In this document: positions 1-8,942 of the stretch, piece by piece
Position numbering within the stretch: the stretch's first letter is position 1
Layout: every line of letters begins with the position of its first letter
Virus record (IMG/VR): IMGVR_UViG_3300036801_000089
Span: 1-50,707 of that record
Direction: 5' to 3' (one strand)
DNA from: a virus
DNA: 50,707 bases
Translations under genes and position numbers: made by a program
The notes under the pieces: generated by a model
The model's database searches: none
Seen by the model: only the letters and a program-made list of their open reading frames with translations
Told to the model about the DNA's origin: nothing

Positions 1-394
1 AACCTCGGTGATGATGGCCTTGCGGGACGCATTTTGCGTCGCACTTGGAGCATTTGTTTGGTCGGATTGTTTTCCCTCTGCGAATAGACTTAAAGAGAGC
101 GTTTTGCGCTCTTTTCCGTTCCGGATGCCTTTTTTGCCACAGTCTGAGATTGGCATCTTTTTTAGCTTTATTACGCTTGGCTTCGTATTCTTTGTATTTC
201 TCAGGGTGGAGGCGGTGCCATTCTCGCTGCGATTCCCTGTAGTGGGTCGGATCTGCGCGGAATCGAGCACGTCTTTTTTCAATGTCCCTTGTGTAATGCA
301 ACCGTTTTCTTTTTTCCGCGTATGCGGAGATTTTTTCGGCATTTTTCTTACGCCATTCTCGTTGGTATTCGGGAGTGTGTGAAAGTTTTGACAT
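1..394 (-). CDS. Basic phage zinc-finger protein (C-terminus cut off by window edge)
   Basis: The reading frame is open from the ATG at 394 to the window edge, so about 131 codons are visible and the C-terminus is missing. The protein is very rich in Lys, Arg and Glu and has repeated segments of the type 'REWRKKNAEK' and 'REWHRLHPEKYKEYEAKR'. These lead to a CxxC...HHH motif (CSKCDAKCVPQGHHH) at the visible end. This is the layout of small phage proteins that carry an HNH-like zinc finger whose second half (W-L-C..CH) follows the histidines. It may bind DNA or act as an endonuclease-like accessory protein; function is not established. It is divergent from the gene at 428. Confidence 0.7.
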   Translation of the reverse strand, partial: MSKLSHTPEYQREWRKKNAEKISAYAEKRKRLHYTRDIEKRRARFRADPTHYRESQREWHRLHPEKYKEYEAKRNKAKKDANLRLWQKRHPERKRAQNALFKSIRRGKTIRPNKCSKCDAKCVPQGHHHRG

Positions 395-427
395 TGAATA
401 ATTTTACTACAAAGGACGCCAAACCAT

Positions 428-610
428 ATGGCAAAAGATAACTTTCTTTCCAACTTCGATTCTCCTGTTCAGACTCAACCTCCCAAAGGTTCAGCCGAAG
501 GGACAATTCAATATGGCGAAGTAACATCAATTTCTGAGGCTAATGACCCTATGGGAGTTTTACCCCGTGACGCGAAGCCGCGCAATATCGGCCCAGCGTC
601 GAAGGACTAA
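428..610 (+). CDS. Small hypothetical virion-region protein
   Basis: This is a 60-residue, Pro/Ser/Asn-rich protein with no recognised domain. The ATG follows AAAGGACGCC, a plausible ribosome site. It heads the plus-strand run that leads into the scaffold and capsid genes, so a minor structural or assembly role is possible but unproven. Confidence 0.55.
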   Translation: MAKDNFLSNFDSPVQTQPPKGSAEGTIQYGEVTSISEANDPMGVLPRDAKPRNIGPASKD

Positions 611-615
611 GTTGA

Positions 616-1035
616 GTGGCTTCGCCCCCGAATCCTCTCGGAGGTGGCGGTGCCCCGCCGCAAGGTGGCGGGATGCTTGGGACCATTCTCGGCGCTTTGA
701 GCAATCGAGCCTCGACGAATCCCGGACAGGATTTCTCACAGCAGTCGGCAGCGTTACAAGGTGCCGACCCTTCGATGGTGCTGCGGCAACTGGAATCGGT
801 GAACCAGATGCTCGGCGTGCTGTTCGTAAAGACGTTTCAGACCCTTCCGAACGTGGCAAACCAGATCAGCGCAACGATGAAGGCGCTAAGTCGGGCGATA
901 AAGGAAGGCCAGCAAGCGAGTAACGTCGGGGAAGTGGTTAAAAATTCAGATAGTTCCGGGTCACAGCCGATCAGTTTCAGTGCCGTACAGCAGGGGCAAC
1001 CACCGACCGGAAATGAGCCTCCGCCGAGCACGTAA
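616..1035 (+). CDS. Hypothetical Gly/Pro/Gln-rich protein upstream of capsid genes
   Basis: This 139-residue protein has a GTG start 6 nt after the preceding gene. It has a Gly/Pro-rich N-terminus, a helical centre (about residues 50-100, with LRQLESVNQMLGVLF) and a Ser/Gln/Pro-rich tail. An internal ATG at 673 is an alternative start. No family was recognised. Its position in the head module suggests a virion or assembly role by context only. Confidence 0.55.
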   Translation: MASPPNPLGGGGAPPQGGGMLGTILGALSNRASTNPGQDFSQQSAALQGADPSMVLRQLESVNQMLGVLFVKTFQTLPNVANQISATMKALSRAIKEGQQASNVGEVVKNSDSSGSQPISFSAVQQGQPPTGNEPPPST

Positions 1036-1050
1036 AAGGGGGATTTATTT

Positions 1051-1215
1051 ATGGGAAAACAAGGAAAATGGCGACCAGGTGGCACGGGAACTCCGCATGT
1101 GCCTTCCCCAGCGAGTGCTGGGCCATGCCCGAAGTGCAAGAGCAAGTCCACCGTAACGGTGAAGGACGGGTATGCGTGTAATGCGTGCGGAAATGCCTGG
1201 GGAGGTGTCCGGTGA
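1051..1215 (+). CDS. Stand-alone zinc-ribbon protein
   Basis: This 54-residue protein starts at an ATG 8 nt after a GGGGGA-type ribosome site. A flexible Gly/Pro/Ser N-terminus is followed by a treble-clef-like ribbon, CPKC-x16-CNAC, with the core pattern SKSTVTVKDGYACNACG. The same pattern recurs at the C-terminal ends of the glycosyltransferase-like proteins at 44626 and 45453. The 3' end overlaps the next gene (GTGA). It is probably a zinc-binding adaptor; partner unknown. Confidence 0.7.
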   Translation: MGKQGKWRPGGTGTPHVPSPASAGPCPKCKSKSTVTVKDGYACNACGNAWGGVR

Positions 1216-2027
1216 GCGTAGATGCGATCAAAAAATTCTTGGAATCAGCGACCGAGTACCCGGACAATACGCCGATCACGATTGGCGAACAGCAGATTCC
1301 TCTTGGATCTCTCCGGCAACTGAATGCCTCTGACCGCGCCGCGCTTTCCGACCGCATCAAGCAAGTCGAAACGAAGGAAAGCGAACTCAACACCCGGCAG
1401 CAGAACATCGTGGACCTGGCGCAGAAGGCACAACAGGCGTATGCAGCCGCCGAAGAAGCCCGCAAAACTGCGACCACACGGCAACCGGAACCCGGCGCCG
1501 ACCCGTTCGCCGATCCGTGGCTTGCTCCGGTAAAAGGCGCACTCGATGCCCGCGACAAGAAGATCGACGACCTCACTAACCAGCTCAAGACCGTGCTGGG
1601 CACCGTGACGCAGGCTGCAACCGTGTGGGCACAAGACCGCTGGGACCGCGAATACGATGGCCTGAACTTTGGCAAGCGCGACAAGAAGCCTACCCGCGAT
1701 GAAATCCTGAAATTCGCCCAAGAAAACAAGCTGGTGGACCGTCACGGAATGCCCTCGATCCGTGAGGCATGGAACAAGATGTCGGAAGCCGACCGCATGG
1801 AAGAAGCACGCAAGGAAGCCATCGAAAAAGGCCGGGAAGAGGGTCGCATGGAAGCGATGGCCGCGCGCGTCACGCCTCCGGGAGTGTCAGGCATCGGGCA
1901 AGGGCCGGCAGCGCAACCGCGCAAGATCGGGCCTGAGACGGACGTGCTGGGCGATTTGTACGGCGACGCGATTAAAGACCCTGAGCTTCGAGCAATGATC
2001 GAGCAAATGGGTCCAGGTTTGATGTAG
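1212..2027 (+). CDS. Putative capsid scaffolding protein
   Basis: This is a 271-residue, highly charged and helical protein directly upstream of the major capsid gene. The GTG at 1212 is preferred because it overlaps the preceding stop (GTGA); an ATG at 1185 would lie inside the zinc-ribbon gene. Residues 35-90 are Ala/Gln/Glu/Lys-rich with coiled-coil character, and a second charged helix (SEADRMEEARKEAIEKG) lies at about residues 190-215. Low complexity, strong helicity and position before the capsid gene are typical of scaffold proteins. No protease domain is evident. The assignment is by context and composition. Confidence 0.55.
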   Translation: MSVDAIKKFLESATEYPDNTPITIGEQQIPLGSLRQLNASDRAALSDRIKQVETKESELNTRQQNIVDLAQKAQQAYAAAEEARKTATTRQPEPGADPFADPWLAPVKGALDARDKKIDDLTNQLKTVLGTVTQAATVWAQDRWDREYDGLNFGKRDKKPTRDEILKFAQENKLVDRHGMPSIREAWNKMSEADRMEEARKEAIEKGREEGRMEAMAARVTPPGVSGIGQGPAAQPRKIGPETDVLGDLYGDAIKDPELRAMIEQMGPGLM

Positions 2028-2053
2028 GGATTTTTTCCTAAAAGGAGCCTTAA

Positions 2054-3058
2054 ATGGCACTCTCAGTCGGAACTGGAATTAATCAGCCTAGTGCGTTGCT
2101 CGTCAACACGCTGAACTCCATCGCGCAGAAAATGATCTTCCCGAAGGTGGCCGATCTCGTGTTTCAACCGAGTCCGACCTTCAGCTACTTGAACCAGTAC
2201 GCCAAGAAGTACAACGCAGGGGCCGAAATTGTGTACCCCTTGCTGACCACCAAGATCACCACGCGCGGTTCCTACTGGGGCGACCAGCTATTGCCGACTT
2301 CGGCGATTGACGCCATCCAGCCCGCTGACCAGGTGTGGCGCGGCTATTTCCAAGCGGTGACGCTGCCCGTGATGGACATTGTGATTGGCCGCGGCGGTCC
2401 GGTGGGCCTTGATCTGGTAAAGACCTACGTGCAGGCGGCAGCAGGCTCGATGCTGGACATGCTGGCCGAGGCGGTAGCGGGGAACTCGCCATTCAATTCG
2501 GCGACCGACCTTGACTCGATCAGCGCATGGGTACTGTCTACCACGAATACGATTGCGGGCATCAACCGCTCGACGAACACGTTCTGGCAACCGCAGGCGA
2601 ACCAGTCGATTGCTGGCTCGCTGACTCCGGCGAAACTACTGACTGCATATTTCTTGGCGACTTACGGGTACGATGAACCCAACCTGCTGATATTAAATAA
2701 TACCGACTTCGCCAAGTTCGAAGCACAGTTCACGCAGAACTCCAGTTCGGCAGCTTCGACAACCATCATCCGGGCGACTGACAACTACGCGGACACAGCG
2801 CCAATCCAGACTTCGTTCCGGTATCACATGCGGTTCAAGAACGCCGTGGTACTCGCCGACCAGCATTTTCCGGCAGGGACAGGGTATCTGCTGAATACGA
2901 AGTACATATGGATGATCTATAACATGGGGAGCTACTTCCGTATGACCCCGTGGATCATGCCTTCGAACCAGGATGTAATCACGGCGCGCATACATTTGAT
3001 CGCGCAATTGGGCTGCAACCGCCCGATCGCAAACGTAGCCCTCACGAATTTGAGCTAA
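2054..3058 (+). CDS. Major capsid protein (HK97-type, inferred)
   Basis: This 334-residue protein follows the scaffold-like gene behind a strong AAAGGAGCC site. Its size, its place in the head module, an N-terminal helix-rich segment followed by an E-loop-like stretch (about residues 45-75), and a C-terminal YHMRFKNAVVLAD...YLLNTKYIWMI domain fit the HK97-fold coat family. It would form the icosahedral shell. A 12-bp near-copy of the dispersed dyad element (TATTA-AA-TAATA) lies in frame at 2691-2702, encoding part of LILNN. The HK97 call rests on context and general pattern. Confidence 0.75.
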   Translation: MALSVGTGINQPSALLVNTLNSIAQKMIFPKVADLVFQPSPTFSYLNQYAKKYNAGAEIVYPLLTTKITTRGSYWGDQLLPTSAIDAIQPADQVWRGYFQAVTLPVMDIVIGRGGPVGLDLVKTYVQAAAGSMLDMLAEAVAGNSPFNSATDLDSISAWVLSTTNTIAGINRSTNTFWQPQANQSIAGSLTPAKLLTAYFLATYGYDEPNLLILNNTDFAKFEAQFTQNSSSAASTTIIRATDNYADTAPIQTSFRYHMRFKNAVVLADQHFPAGTGYLLNTKYIWMIYNMGSYFRMTPWIMPSNQDVITARIHLIAQLGCNRPIANVALTNLS

Positions 3059-3090
3059 CGAGATTCGGTAGCAGGACAAGGAGAGTTTCA

Positions 3091-3597
3091 ATGGCAATCA
3101 ATGTCAGTTTAGAGCGCACATTCCCAGGATTTGGTGTCTCCTCACTGCAATCCATCCAACGCGCCACCGGGATTGCCGTCAGTTCGGGGACCACGTACTA
3201 CGTTCCCGGCACATCTTCGAACAGCGTGGCCGGACTCTTGGTGCCCACCGTCACGGTAGGGCGAGTGCGCGTGAAGGTCTACAACGGCAGCGGCACATCT
3301 CCAACGCTGACGAAATTGCAGATCATGGGCTTCGACGGAACGAATAGCGTCGTGATTGCCGACTGGAACTTTGGCACGGCGGTTACGCTGTCCTCGACGA
3401 GCTGGGCCGACCTGATGACTGACTTTATCTGCGATACGGCGCCATCGACGACCAGCGGCGGTGCAGTCGGGTTTTTGATTGGCAGCGCCAGCGCGGTCAC
3501 TGGCAACGGCGGGATTCAGTGCATCAAGGTCATTCCAACGCTGGGCGGCACGGGTCCAGCCTGCACGATGGACGTAGAGATTTTCGGCCTCATTTGA
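3091..3597 (+). CDS. Putative capsid decoration or minor structural protein
   Basis: The ATG at 3091 follows AAGGAGAG and gives 168 residues; an in-frame upstream ATG at 2950 would lie inside the capsid gene. The protein is rich in Thr, Ser, Gly and Val with alternating hydrophobic residues, as in beta-sandwich virion proteins. It directly follows the coat gene, where decoration and head-fibre proteins are usual. No specific family was recognised. Confidence 0.6.
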   Translation: MAINVSLERTFPGFGVSSLQSIQRATGIAVSSGTTYYVPGTSSNSVAGLLVPTVTVGRVRVKVYNGSGTSPTLTKLQIMGFDGTNSVVIADWNFGTAVTLSSTSWADLMTDFICDTAPSTTSGGAVGFLIGSASAVTGNGGIQCIKVIPTLGGTGPACTMDVEIFGLI

Positions 3598-3627
3598 GGC
3601 GGGAAACAATTCTCCACTGGTCGGCAG

Positions 3628-3665
3628 CGAGCCGGGGCTGGGCAAATCGCCCGGTTTCCGGCTCG
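3628..3665. terminator. Strong hairpin downstream of capsid genes
   Basis: The arms CGAGCCGG (3628-3635) and CCGGCTCG (3658-3665) are perfectly complementary. They enclose a second small stem, GGGC-AAATC-GCCC. No T-run follows (the next bases are TACCAGTTTTA), so it is not a clean intrinsic terminator. It may be an RNA-processing or attenuation site that separates capsid expression from the downstream fibre genes. Confidence 0.45.
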
Positions 3666-3686
3666 TACCAGTTTTAGGGGCACAAC

Positions 3687-3986
3687 ATGATTACCGTGTC
3701 TGGCACGAATCTAGTCGGCGACATTGCTACCCTTGCAACGGCTATCTCCCTAGAAGTATCGAGCGTATTCGGACGCACTGGCGACGTAGTAGCGACGTTG
3801 GGAGATTACGATTTCAGCCTGATTAGCGGGACGCTATCCGAATCTCAGTTGCCCGCAGTGATTAGCGATGAGATTGCGAGCCTGCGAGTCAGAGTACAAG
3901 CACTAGAATTGGCACTCGCGGACCTGGGAATCAACGTGGAAGAGTACGAAGCTGAGTACATAGGAGAACACGTAAATGGCTCTTAA
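3687..3986 (+). CDS. Short fibre-type protein with SVFGRTGDV motif
   Basis: This is a 99-residue protein. The segment SSVFGRTGDVVATLGDYDF at about residues 26-45 matches a repeat common in phage tail-fibre proteins, where it marks triple-stranded beta regions. Residues 60-90 (ASLRVRVQALELALADLG) form a predicted coiled coil, as in fibre trimerisation stems. It overlaps the next gene by 11 nt. It may be a small trimeric capsid or head fibre. Confidence 0.65.
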   Translation: MITVSGTNLVGDIATLATAISLEVSSVFGRTGDVVATLGDYDFSLISGTLSESQLPAVISDEIASLRVRVQALELALADLGINVEEYEAEYIGEHVNGS

Positions 3987-4593
3987 CACACAAGGCCAAG
4001 TGGGGTTACAACTTCCCAAGCTGGCGACTGGAGTGAACGCCTCTTTTTCACAAGGGAACCTCGGGGAATCGCTTGTCTCGGAAGTGATGGCACGGTATTA
4101 CCAGCTTTCCTATAACGGGCTTGTATTCACCGCTTCGCATTCGGCGGCGCAGGCACTCTCAGTCAACTCGACCACGTTCACCGGCCTCGCGGTTGCCAAT
4201 CCAGCAAACTCAGGGAAGAATTTGGTTATCTTGGATGTCTCGATTGGATTAGCGTCAGTTCTGACCGCCGTTTGTACGCCGCGCCTTGGGTATGCGGCTA
4301 TAGTCGCGCTCACGGCAGGCAATTCCGTAGGACCAACAGCGGCGATTGTCGGAAACGCTGGCGGGGTAGCCAAAGTGGGAGCGAGCGGAACTCTCGGGGC
4401 GGCTCCGGTCAGTATACGTCCGATCAACGGCGTTCAATGGGTTACCGCAAACGTCACGACAGCGATGATTTATTCTAAGGACGACGTTGGCGGGGCAATC
4501 ATCATCCCGCCTGGGCAGATGCTAACGCTCGACTCCCTCGTTGGAGCGTGTAGCGTACTTGCCGGGATTACTTGGGCAGAGATAGCCGTCTAA
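3976..4593 (+). CDS. Hypothetical beta-rich virion protein
   Basis: This 205-residue protein overlaps the upstream fibre-type gene. It is rich in Ala, Gly, Val, Thr and Ser, with a motif TTFTGLAVANPANSGKNLVILDVSIG near residues 66-92 that reads like a jelly-roll virion protein. No catalytic motif is seen. It is followed 1 nt later by the connector-like gene at 4595. A structural role is inferred from composition and position. Confidence 0.6.
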   Translation: MALNTQGQVGLQLPKLATGVNASFSQGNLGESLVSEVMARYYQLSYNGLVFTASHSAAQALSVNSTTFTGLAVANPANSGKNLVILDVSIGLASVLTAVCTPRLGYAAIVALTAGNSVGPTAAIVGNAGGVAKVGASGTLGAAPVSIRPINGVQWVTANVTTAMIYSKDDVGGAIIIPPGQMLTLDSLVGACSVLAGITWAEIAV

Positions 4594-4594
4594 C

Positions 4595-5854
4595 ATGGCA
4601 ACGACTCCCATTGCGCTGTTTAGCGGGTCGCTGGTAGGCGACGTGCTGATTCAGGCCCGCGAAACCGTCCCAGATATGCCCAGTTCGCTGCCCGCGCCCG
4701 TGGCGGCAGCGGCAGTCACGACTCCCGGTACGGGCACGCTCGCGGCAGGCACCTACTTCGTCGAAGTGACGCAGCTAAATCAGTGGGGCGAGACGCTGGC
4801 CTCGACGGAATCCGCGCAACTTACGGTTCTGGCGACCAACGCCATTCAGATCACGTCAGCACTCCAGGTCGGCGCTATTAAAATAAGAGCGTATCTGACG
4901 CAGGCGAATGGCGTTTCCGGTAGCGAATCGCAGTACGTGGAATCGGCGACATCGCCGTTCACGATTCTCGCCCCTCCCACACTCGCGGGATCTCCACCAA
5001 CCCGCAGCACGGCATGGCTCCCTGACTCGGATGGTGGATTCATCTCTGCGGGGGCTATCTATCGCTGGCTGAACGCTGGCATGGAACTCATCGCTCGGAA
5101 CACGGGCGGGTTTCAGGACTATTCGGCGATCGGCAGCGTCATCAATCAGCCGCTCTACCAGATACCGGGAACGTGGAACGCGATTACGGCCATTTGGTAC
5201 GACGGCTACTGGATGGAAGGTGGCGATCCGGGGTACTTCTGGCGACGGAACTCGATTACCAGCCAAGTGTTGTCAAAAGCACACATTTCCGTGAACAACG
5301 GAAGGGCAATCTTGGAAGTGTACCCTCAGCCGGCCAGAACCTCGATCAGCACGACGTTGGTTGGGTCACTGAGCGCCACGGCGACCACGCTGACGCTCGC
5401 AAATGCCGCTTTCACCCTACCATTCGGTTTTGTGTCGATCGGCTCGGAAATCATGGCCTACGCGACTATCAGCGGCAGTACGCTGACGGGCCTGATACGC
5501 GGGCTTGGCGGGACATCAGCCATCGCGCACACGGACGGGGAAACGGCCATCGAGTGCAATATCGCTTGGATGGGCAAACGGCAGTCCTCGCAGACGTTTT
5601 CGCCTGGGCAGTCGCTTTCTGTGTTGCCGATCAGCTCGGGATGGGACCAGCTTCTTGTCCAATACATCGCGGGGCGCGCGAAGATTGTCGAGCATGATAT
5701 GCAGTCGATGAGCGCGTTCCAGCAGGACATGGAAAAACAGATCAAGGCATGGAGCAACGTGAATAAGGGCGTCGTGCGTCGTCGGCAGGTAGGCGGAGGT
5801 AACAGTCCAATCGTGTACTACGGAGACATGGCCGGGGGGATCATCGTACCATGA
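4595..5854 (+). CDS. Head-tail connector / tail accessory-like protein with inserted beta domain
   Basis: This 419-residue protein lies just before the tail hub. Residues 35-130 form a fibronectin-like beta domain (GTYFVEVTQLNQWGETLAST). The rest alternates between a helical segment (AIYRWLNAGMELIARNTGGF) and a C-terminal part ending in a charged helix (FQQDMEKQIKAWSNVNKG). This layout, N-terminal short helical region plus C-terminal helix, resembles podovirus head-completion/adaptor proteins such as the P22 gp4 group, but the similarity is by pattern and position only. The stop overlaps the hub start (ATGA). A one-mismatch copy of the dyad element occurs at 4876-4888. Confidence 0.5.
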   Translation: MATTPIALFSGSLVGDVLIQARETVPDMPSSLPAPVAAAAVTTPGTGTLAAGTYFVEVTQLNQWGETLASTESAQLTVLATNAIQITSALQVGAIKIRAYLTQANGVSGSESQYVESATSPFTILAPPTLAGSPPTRSTAWLPDSDGGFISAGAIYRWLNAGMELIARNTGGFQDYSAIGSVINQPLYQIPGTWNAITAIWYDGYWMEGGDPGYFWRRNSITSQVLSKAHISVNNGRAILEVYPQPARTSISTTLVGSLSATATTLTLANAAFTLPFGFVSIGSEIMAYATISGSTLTGLIRGLGGTSAIAHTDGETAIECNIAWMGKRQSSQTFSPGQSLSVLPISSGWDQLLVQYIAGRAKIVEHDMQSMSAFQQDMEKQIKAWSNVNKGVVRRRQVGGGNSPIVYYGDMAGGIIVP

Positions 5855-8800
5855 GTTTTCAGCCTTTAACGCAGGGGCCGTGGCTAAAGGGATTGGTTTC
5901 TAGCAATCAGCCGCTCTCGCAGCCAAAGGGTTCATTCCCGCGCGGGTCGAATCTTGTGCTGATGGAGCGCGGTGCGCTGACGCCGTGCGATGGATCGGGA
6001 ATCATCAACTGGTTTAGCGCGGCGGTGCAGAACTCGCAGGGACGATTTATGTCACTGTTTCTGTACGAGCCTACCGGAGTGAATCCGTATTATTTAGCGC
6101 TCGCGCAGGCCAAGGATCAGCATCTCGGAGCACCGATAGCAATTTCCGCGACTCCTTCTACGGGAGGCAGTCTTACTTCGGGAACCACATATTATTATAA
6201 GATTACCGCGCTTGATGGGGTTGGCGGGGAAACGATCGCCTCGAACGAAATCAGTGGGATGCCTTCCGGGGGAAACCTATCCAACACGTTGGTATGGAAT
6301 GTTGTGCCCAATGCGTTTGGCTACAACGTCTATCGCTCGACAACTACCGGCACGGAAATTTTGCTTACTGGTAGCGGTTTGCCGCAGCTTCAACCGAATC
6401 CACTGACAGGAACGGTAACATTTATAGATGCGGGAACAGGAACAACCTCTGTCACAGCATACAACATCGTAGCATCGCCTTCTGGGGCTTTTATTGGACC
6501 TCATTCTTCTGTAGCCGGTTTTGATCTTACCGTCAATCCTGTGGTTATGCAGATTGGGCAAGTTTGGACGGTGGCTGGCTGTGGTGTTGTTGGGACATTT
6601 TCATTCAATCAAGCGTACACCATAACAGCTATTTCTGGAATTAGCATAATGGCCACAGCAACAACCGGAAACACGCAGGCATTTGGACTTGCTAGTGGTG
6701 GAGGAACGATCACTGGAGGTGGAACTTCTCCTCCAGTTTCCGACACGACGCAGCAAACAGTTCTTTTCCTCATGCCGATAGGAATGGTGCCAATTTCCTA
6801 TAGCAACTCCAATATCGTAGCCTACTTCCCGGCTTCCCTTTCCGCTCTCGGACAAGTTCCTACTGGTGGTAGTGGAGGTTCTGGCACTACAGGTCCGGGA
6901 ATCTCATGGCAGGGTTCCTCAACGCCTTCTGGTGGCGTAGCAGGCTTGGTCGGGCCACTCCCGCAGATGAAGCAGTTCACCAATCGCGTGATGATCGCGC
7001 TCGGAAACGGGTTTGCTCCGCAGATGCTTTCCGATGCCAGCGGTACACCTGTGAATCCTGCGTTTACGGGAGCGATTGCCTCAGTATCAGTTTCCGGGGA
7101 TCAAGTGACGGTGACGGTCGCTGGCAGCGTAACGATCACGACTTCCAATCTTCCCGTAGGCTCAAATGTGATTCTTTCAGGGATGAGTGATTCGACCTAC
7201 AACGGAGTTTTTCCGGTGATTACGGTAACTCCCGGAGCGGGTGGAAGTTTTGTGATTCGGAACGTCAATGCTAGTGGCGGTGCGTCTACGGGCACATTCA
7301 CAGTGTCCACGACGCCGATTATCAGCACGTTCGTTCCAGCCTACGATGCTTGGCAATCCGATTCGCCGTATGCACTAAAATCTATCATCGTTCCAGCCAA
7401 TATCCCTTGGGCGCCGAAAGTAGCGTACTCGGCGCAATCTGCGATTATCCCGACTGCTGCAAACGTGAATGGCTTTTACTTTGTGGCCACTGCGGGAGGC
7501 ACCAGTGGCGCGACGGAACCTACCTGGCCGTCGACTATCGGCAATACAGTATCGGATGGCACTGTAACCTGGACTTGTGCGGGATCAACGCTTTACTTCT
7601 ATACGGCAACTCAGGGTGGAACGAGCGCGAATTCCACGCAAAAGGGTCTCTTTGGGACTATTGTGCCAACCACCGTGCCCGCGTTTCCGCAAACCATTGG
7701 AGCAACACTAACCGATGGCAGTGTCATATGGACAAATTCCGGCTTAGTCTCCTCTTCGGCACCACCACCACCCGGCGCAGGCCACATCGAAGTCTACGCA
7801 GGATCACTGTGGGCCTTGAATACCTCACCGACGAACACAGCGAATGGCCTCGATGGTCCCTGTGCTCTCCGCATGTCGAACACCAACAACCCGAATGCTT
7901 GGAACCCGGTGAACCAAGCGTTTCTCGATAAGGACGATGGCGCGGAAGGTATGGGCATGGGGAAATTCACAATCACTGCTCAGGGCATTCCGCCGCAAGG
8001 CTCGCTCATTGCCTTCAAGTACCGCGTGCCCTACCAGATCATCGGCGTATTCGGTGCCAGCAATTTCGCTATTCAGCCGGTTTCCTCGGATATGGGATGC
8101 CTCGCGCCGCGCTCGATCACGTTCGTACCCGGCTACGGACTGATGCGCTATTCACATTTGGGAATCGCCGTGTTCAACGGCTTCCGCGACGAGGTGATTA
8201 GTGAGCAGATCCGGCCGTATCTATTCCCGGTTAATGATTTTGACTCACGCGACATTGTGGTTGCTGATGCTAATTATCTGCCTCTAAGCTGGGCCGCGCA
8301 GACGGCTAATCCGCCCATGTACGCCTTCGCCATGCCGATTGGCAATAGCGGAGGGAAACTCACGCGCATCATGCTCTACGATTTGGTCTTGAAGGCATGG
8401 GCGGCGCCCGCGGACCTCCCGTTTGCGATTGGCTGTATGGCCCAAGTTCAGCCGGTTACGTCGAATCCACTGACGATCCTTGGCGGCTTCAGCGATGGGT
8501 GCCTACAACGCTGGCAGGCCGGCGACGTGAACTGGTACACGGGCGGTGGGGCCGCAGTTCAGGAAGTGGTATGGTCGCTGCGGACGGTGACGGTAGCCTC
8601 GCAGAACTCCAGTCAGAGATTGTGGGCACGCAAGATGATTGTCCGCGGCACGGGATCGAACTCGGATACCGACCTGTTCAGCGTCATCAACGTGCAGATT
8701 CGGCAGAGCGGCGTTGTGCAATCCTCGGTAAACTACAAAATATCGAATCAGGGTGATTTCGACCTGTTCGCGGACATTGGCCTGACGGGATTGCGGTTCG

Positions 8801-8895
8801 ACGCCATTATCAGCGGGGATGACCACCTTGAACTGGATGGGATCGACTGGGCGGTAGAACCGCGTCCGTTTGGCGTTCCGGTTTCAGCAGTTTAG
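5851..8895 (+). CDS. Tail hub / DNA-stabilisation protein (P22 gp10-like)
   Basis: This 1014-residue protein is the largest in the window. The start region (FPRGSNLVLMERGALTPCDG) and the C-terminal third contain propeller-like features typical of P22 gp10-type hub proteins that plug the portal after DNA packaging: AGSLWALNTSP, an NPNAWNPVNQAFLDKDDG block and an IAFKYRVPYQIIGVFG block. The middle (about residues 95-590) is an expanded Thr/Ser/Gly-rich set of fibronectin- and bacterial-Ig-like repeats, such as TSGTTYYYKITALDGVGG. It follows the connector-like gene with a 4-nt overlap. The hub call is fairly good; the repeats probably decorate the hub or contact the host. Confidence 0.7.
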   Translation: MSFQPLTQGPWLKGLVSSNQPLSQPKGSFPRGSNLVLMERGALTPCDGSGIINWFSAAVQNSQGRFMSLFLYEPTGVNPYYLALAQAKDQHLGAPIAISATPSTGGSLTSGTTYYYKITALDGVGGETIASNEISGMPSGGNLSNTLVWNVVPNAFGYNVYRSTTTGTEILLTGSGLPQLQPNPLTGTVTFIDAGTGTTSVTAYNIVASPSGAFIGPHSSVAGFDLTVNPVVMQIGQVWTVAGCGVVGTFSFNQAYTITAISGISIMATATTGNTQAFGLASGGGTITGGGTSPPVSDTTQQTVLFLMPIGMVPISYSNSNIVAYFPASLSALGQVPTGGSGGSGTTGPGISWQGSSTPSGGVAGLVGPLPQMKQFTNRVMIALGNGFAPQMLSDASGTPVNPAFTGAIASVSVSGDQVTVTVAGSVTITTSNLPVGSNVILSGMSDSTYNGVFPVITVTPGAGGSFVIRNVNASGGASTGTFTVSTTPIISTFVPAYDAWQSDSPYALKSIIVPANIPWAPKVAYSAQSAIIPTAANVNGFYFVATAGGTSGATEPTWPSTIGNTVSDGTVTWTCAGSTLYFYTATQGGTSANSTQKGLFGTIVPTTVPAFPQTIGATLTDGSVIWTNSGLVSSSAPPPPGAGHIEVYAGSLWALNTSPTNTANGLDGPCALRMSNTNNPNAWNPVNQAFLDKDDGAEGMGMGKFTITAQGIPPQGSLIAFKYRVPYQIIGVFGASNFAIQPVSSDMGCLAPRSITFVPGYGLMRYSHLGIAVFNGFRDEVISEQIRPYLFPVNDFDSRDIVVADANYLPLSWAAQTANPPMYAFAMPIGNSGGKLTRIMLYDLVLKAWAAPADLPFAIGCMAQVQPVTSNPLTILGGFSDGCLQRWQAGDVNWYTGGGAAVQEVVWSLRTVTVASQNSSQRLWARKMIVRGTGSNSDTDLFSVINVQIRQSGVVQSSVNYKISNQGDFDLFADIGLTGLRFDAIISGDDHLELDGIDWAVEPRPFGVPVSAV

Positions 8896-8899
8896 GAGA

Positions 8900-8912
8900 T
8901 ATTAAAATAATA
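8900..8912 (-). repeat. 13-bp dyad element, copy 1
   Basis: Perfect TATTAAAATAATA on the plus strand, directly after the tail-hub stop and the AGGAG of the next gene. It covers the place where that gene's start codon would be expected. Confidence 0.9.
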
Positions 8913-8942
8913 ACTGTCCGCACACTCCGAGAAGAAGAACCG

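Noticed and set aside
8-382. Plus-strand ORF of 124 codons at the left edge
   Set aside because: It is the reverse of the better-supported minus-strand zinc-finger gene (1-394) and has odd, Phe-rich composition.
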